In this document: positions 5,608 to 7,721 of the stretch, one piece after another | How the letters are laid out: every line of letters begins with the position of its first letter | How positions within the stretch are numbered: the first letter of the stretch is position 1 | DNA from: an uncultured Lachnospiraceae bacterium | GTDB lineage: Bacteria > Bacillota_A > Clostridia > Lachnospirales > Lachnospiraceae | Assembly: GCA_902795715.1 (NCBI GenBank) | Contig: CADBME010000135.1 | Span: 1 to 7,721, forward strand | Reading direction: 5' to 3' | Length of the DNA: 7,721 bases | The notes under the pieces: model-generated | Databases searched by the model: none | Told to the model about the DNA's origin: nothing | Seen by the model: the letters and a program-made list of their open reading frames with translations, nothing else | Made by a program: the position numbers and the translations under genes

Positions 5608-6404
5608 CACATAGTGGCAGCCAGTCTCTCATCCCTCAGTTCAATGACGGAGCCCAGCAATGATTTCGTATACTCCTGTTGAGGAGAAGCGATGACATCC
5701 TCTGTCTTACCCCACTCCACGAGCTTTCCGTTCTGCATGACTCCCAGAACATCCGACATATAGGCAGCCACACCTATGCTGTGTGTTACAAAGATGATGG
5801 TGGTCCCGTATTTCTTCCTGAGCTCCATCATTTCGTAGATTACCTGAGCCTGAACTGTGACATCCAGGGCGCTGGTGGGCTCATCGGCCAGAAGGAGTCT
5901 GGGCTTTAATGACATGGCCATGGCTATGCCCACACGCTGTCGCATGCCGCCACTCAGCTCAAAAGGATACGCATTAAGGATACGGTCTGTATCCTTTAGA
6001 TGCACTCTGTTAAGCATCTCCTTTTCCAACTCAATCAGCTGAGAAACAGGCTTATTCTCATGGATTTTTAAAAAACCGGTGTATTGTTTTCCAATCCTGC
6101 TGATGGGATTCATATACCTTCCGGTATCCTGGAATATCATAGCCACATCCCGGCCGCGGATGCGTTTGAGCTCCGCGGCGGACATGGTATCAATATCCTT
6201 GCCGAAAAGGGATATCTTTCCTGCTCTGGCGGAAGTCCGGGGAAGAAGGCCCTGCAGGCCATGGAGGATCGTGGACTTACCGCTGCCACTCTCCCCCACA
6301 ATACCGACAATCTGCCCTTCCTCCACAGAGAAAGAAACATCACTAACCGCATCCTTTATGCCGTCATATGTAATTGAAACCTTTTGCGCCCGAACAATCT
6401 CCAT
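5607..6404 (-). CDS. ABC transporter ATP-binding protein, nickel/peptide type (NikD/DppD-like)
   Basis: The 265-residue cytoplasmic ATPase is the first of the pair. All canonical motifs are intact: Walker A GESGSGKST (37-45), Q-loop Q92, signature LSGGMRQR (150-157), Walker B LLLADEP (170-176) with catalytic E175, D-loop SALD (178-181) and switch H208. It lacks the Cys-bearing C-terminal extension seen in its partner, giving a short protein close to NikD length. It should pair with the second ATPase to drive a two-permease importer at the membrane. The start at 6404 has GAGGT 6 bases upstream. The gene follows the binding-protein gene after 56 bases that contain a hairpin, and its stop touches the ribosome site of the next ATPase. 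The substrate cannot be told from the ATPase alone. Confidence 0.92.
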   Translation of the reverse strand: MEIVRAQKVSITYDGIKDAVSDVSFSVEEGQIVGIVGESGSGKSTILHGLQGLLPRTSARAGKISLFGKDIDTMSAAELKRIRGRDVAMIFQDTGRYMNPISRIGKQYTGFLKIHENKPVSQLIELEKEMLNRVHLKDTDRILNAYPFELSGGMRQRVGIAMAMSLKPRLLLADEPTSALDVTVQAQVIYEMMELRKKYGTTIIFVTHSIGVAAYMSDVLGVMQNGKLVEWGKTEDVIASPQQEYTKSLLGSVIELRDERLAATM

Positions 6405-6410
6405 AAAGCT

Positions 6411-6415
6411 ACCTC
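6411..6415 (-). promoter_or_regulatory. Ribosome binding site of the first ATPase
   Basis: GAGGT on the minus strand lies 6 bases before the ATG at 6404 and supports that start. It follows the intercistronic hairpin by about 15 bases, so the hairpin leaves the site free. Confidence 0.65.
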
Positions 6416-6429
6416 ATATTTCCCCTGCC

Positions 6430-6454
6430 TTATCCTTCTGCTTCAGAACGATAA
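6430..6454 (-). other. Intercistronic hairpin between binding protein and ATPases
   Basis: TTATC (6430-6434) and TTCTG (6436-6440) pair with CAGAA (6444-6448) and GATAA (6450-6454), with one mismatch (6435/6449) and a 3-base loop. On the minus strand no T-run follows, so it is not a normal terminator there. It could protect the binding-protein mRNA or weaken read-through, giving more binding protein than ATPase. On the plus strand it is followed by TTTTTTT and would look like a terminator, but no plus-strand gene is present here. Confidence 0.45.
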
Positions 6455-6460
6455 TTTTTT

Positions 6461-7721
6461 TCATTCTTTTGTGGACATGCCATTATCTATGAAATAATAA
6501 TCGATGGGATAGGGCACAATATTCTGTACTTTCTGGTTGGCAACAACAAAGTTATTCTCTCCCACAAGATAAATCGTAGCGCAATCTTCAAGCAGGATTT
6601 TCTCCGCCTCAATGGTAAGCTTTTGCCTCTCTTTCAGATCAAATGCCGTGGAAAGCTGATCAATGATCTTATCCAGATCCTTGTTGCTGTAACTAATACA
6701 GTTGTTCTGCGCGCCGGTCTTGTAGAGAGTATCCAGGAACCACTGAGGATCTCCTGTGGAAAGCACCTGCCAGTTTGTACAGATCAGATCAAAATCTTTT
6801 TTCTCCTCCACAGCTTCAATGCTGTCTGTCAGTTTCAGTTCAATATTGATTCCACACTCCTTGGCCATGGACTGAACTGCCTCCAACATACTGGTATAGT
6901 CACTCATCTGATAAGTCAGTGTTAATTTCAGTTCTTTGCCGTCTTTATCCACAAAGCCGTTTCCGTCAGTATCTTTAAAACCTGCTTTGGAGAGGCAATC
7001 TGCAGCTTCTTCAGCACTGTAATGTTGTTTATCCAGCTCATCATAACCGTAAGGAGCTGATTTGGGATAGGGAGCCTGGGCATTTGTCACACCATCACCG
7101 AGAACCTTAACAAGAGAATCATAGTCAATGGCTGCCGCTATGGCCTTTCTCACATTTACATCCTGAAGGAATTCATTTTTCATATTGGGGATGATGATCC
7201 GGATGCGTGCGCCGGTAGTATCTATTACCTGGAAGTCAGGATTGCCCTTAAAATTAGGCAAGTCCGCATTCGCAACTCTCTGAACCACATCCTGTTCTCC
7301 CGACTGGAGGGCAAGACCTCTCGTGCTGTCCTCCTCGATACATTTAATCGTCATCGTCTTTACAGGAGAAGGTCCATTCCAGTAACCATCATATCTTTCT
7401 GTATCAATCTCATCATTTACCTTGAATCCGGTTACTTTAAATGGGCCGGTTGCGACAGGTGCATTGGCATAATCCTGATCATCCCCAACCTTTATAATAG
7501 AGTACATAGGCTCGGAAATGTTAGCAAGAAAAGCACCGAAAGGCTCTTCTGTCACAAAGGTTACATCCTGACCATCAGCCTCGATGCTCTTAATCTTGGC
7601 AGCGGTCCTGGCTCTCTCCTGAATCTCCATGGCCCTGTCAAAAGCCGCTTTTACTGCTGCTCCATCCACAGGTGTCCCATCATGGAAGGTGACGCCCTCA
7701 CGAATATGCATAACCCATGTC
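6461..7721 (-). CDS. ABC transporter substrate-binding protein, family 5 (peptide/nickel type), N-terminus beyond window
   Basis: The frame is open from the right edge to a TGA at 6463-6461, giving about 420 residues of the C-terminal part. Its beginning, TWVMHIREGVTFHDGTPVDG, is the conserved N-lobe motif of family 5 solute-binding proteins. Further family marks are ATGPFKVTGF (a TGP-[YF] motif), YDGYWNG, RGLALQSGEQDVV, and VRKAIAAAIDYDSLV. The internal ATG at 7711 lies inside this motif, so it is not the start. The lipoprotein signal expected at the N-terminus is outside the window. The protein should be extracytoplasmic and deliver a peptide, nickel chelate or similar ligand to the membrane permeases. 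DTDGNGFVDKDGK is an acidic loop common in Firmicute members. Substrate is unresolved. The two ATPase genes follow directly; permease genes are not between them. Confidence 0.9.
   Translation of the reverse strand, partial: TWVMHIREGVTFHDGTPVDGAAVKAAFDRAMEIQERARTAAKIKSIEADGQDVTFVTEEPFGAFLANISEPMYSIIKVGDDQDYANAPVATGPFKVTGFKVNDEIDTERYDGYWNGPSPVKTMTIKCIEEDSTRGLALQSGEQDVVQRVANADLPNFKGNPDFQVIDTTGARIRIIIPNMKNEFLQDVNVRKAIAAAIDYDSLVKVLGDGVTNAQAPYPKSAPYGYDELDKQHYSAEEAADCLSKAGFKDTDGNGFVDKDGKELKLTLTYQMSDYTSMLEAVQSMAKECGINIELKLTDSIEAVEEKKDFDLICTNWQVLSTGDPQWFLDTLYKTGAQNNCISYSNKDLDKIIDQLSTAFDLKERQKLTIEAEKILLEDCATIYLVGENNFVVANQKVQNIVPYPIDYYFIDNGMSTKE

Noticed and set aside
5591..5632. Longer start of the second ATPase at ATG 5632
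   Set aside because: It would overlap the upstream gene, lacks a suitable ribosome site, and adds residues not typical of the family; ATG 5590 has a well-placed site.

Overview
The window looks like ordinary chromosomal sequence from a low-to-mid GC, strictly anaerobic Firmicute, most plausibly a gut-type clostridium such as a Lachnospiraceae member. This is an inference. It rests on the strong GGAGG-type ribosome sites, the multidomain flavodiiron/rubredoxin oxygen-reducing enzyme, and the nickel/peptide-type ABC transporter genes. No rRNA, tRNA, phage, transposase or CRISPR signal was found.

Layout from left to right. Bases 1-72 are the last codons of a plus-strand gene, probably a DMT/EamA-type membrane transporter, ended by a strong intrinsic terminator. 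A small 19-bp tandem repeat follows and runs into the 3' end of a minus-strand gene for a secreted, right-handed beta-helix protein (184-1293). The 1294-1650 gap holds a 30-bp-stem hairpin that shares an 11-mer with the first terminator. Next is a minus-strand gene (1651-3438) for a 595-residue flavodiiron protein fused to a flavin-reductase-like domain and a C-terminal rubredoxin. Its leader contains a possible 43-codon small ORF whose stop overlaps the flavodiiron ribosome site, behind an extended -10 promoter. Divergently, on the plus strand, is a DJ-1/PfpI-family gene (3996-4565) with its own terminator. The right part (4640-7721) is a minus-strand ABC importer operon: a family 5 substrate-binding protein (cut by the window edge), then two ATPases. 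The permease genes are not between them and must lie elsewhere, probably upstream beyond the right edge.

How the genes work together. The flavodiiron fusion should reduce O2 (or NO) to harmless products, with electrons reaching it through its own reductase and rubredoxin modules. The divergent DJ-1/PfpI protein is of a family often linked to carbonyl or oxidative stress, so the pair may form a stress-defence neighbourhood; that link is inference. The ABC genes form one transcription unit for uptake of a peptide, nickel chelate or similar small ligand. The second ATPase has Asp instead of the usual catalytic Glu after Walker B and carries a four-Cys C-terminal cluster, so the two ATPases are probably functionally unequal.

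No clearly new system is visible. The items most worth a second look are the leader small ORF, the shared hairpin repeats, the Walker B substitution, and the tandem repeat that runs through a stop codon.
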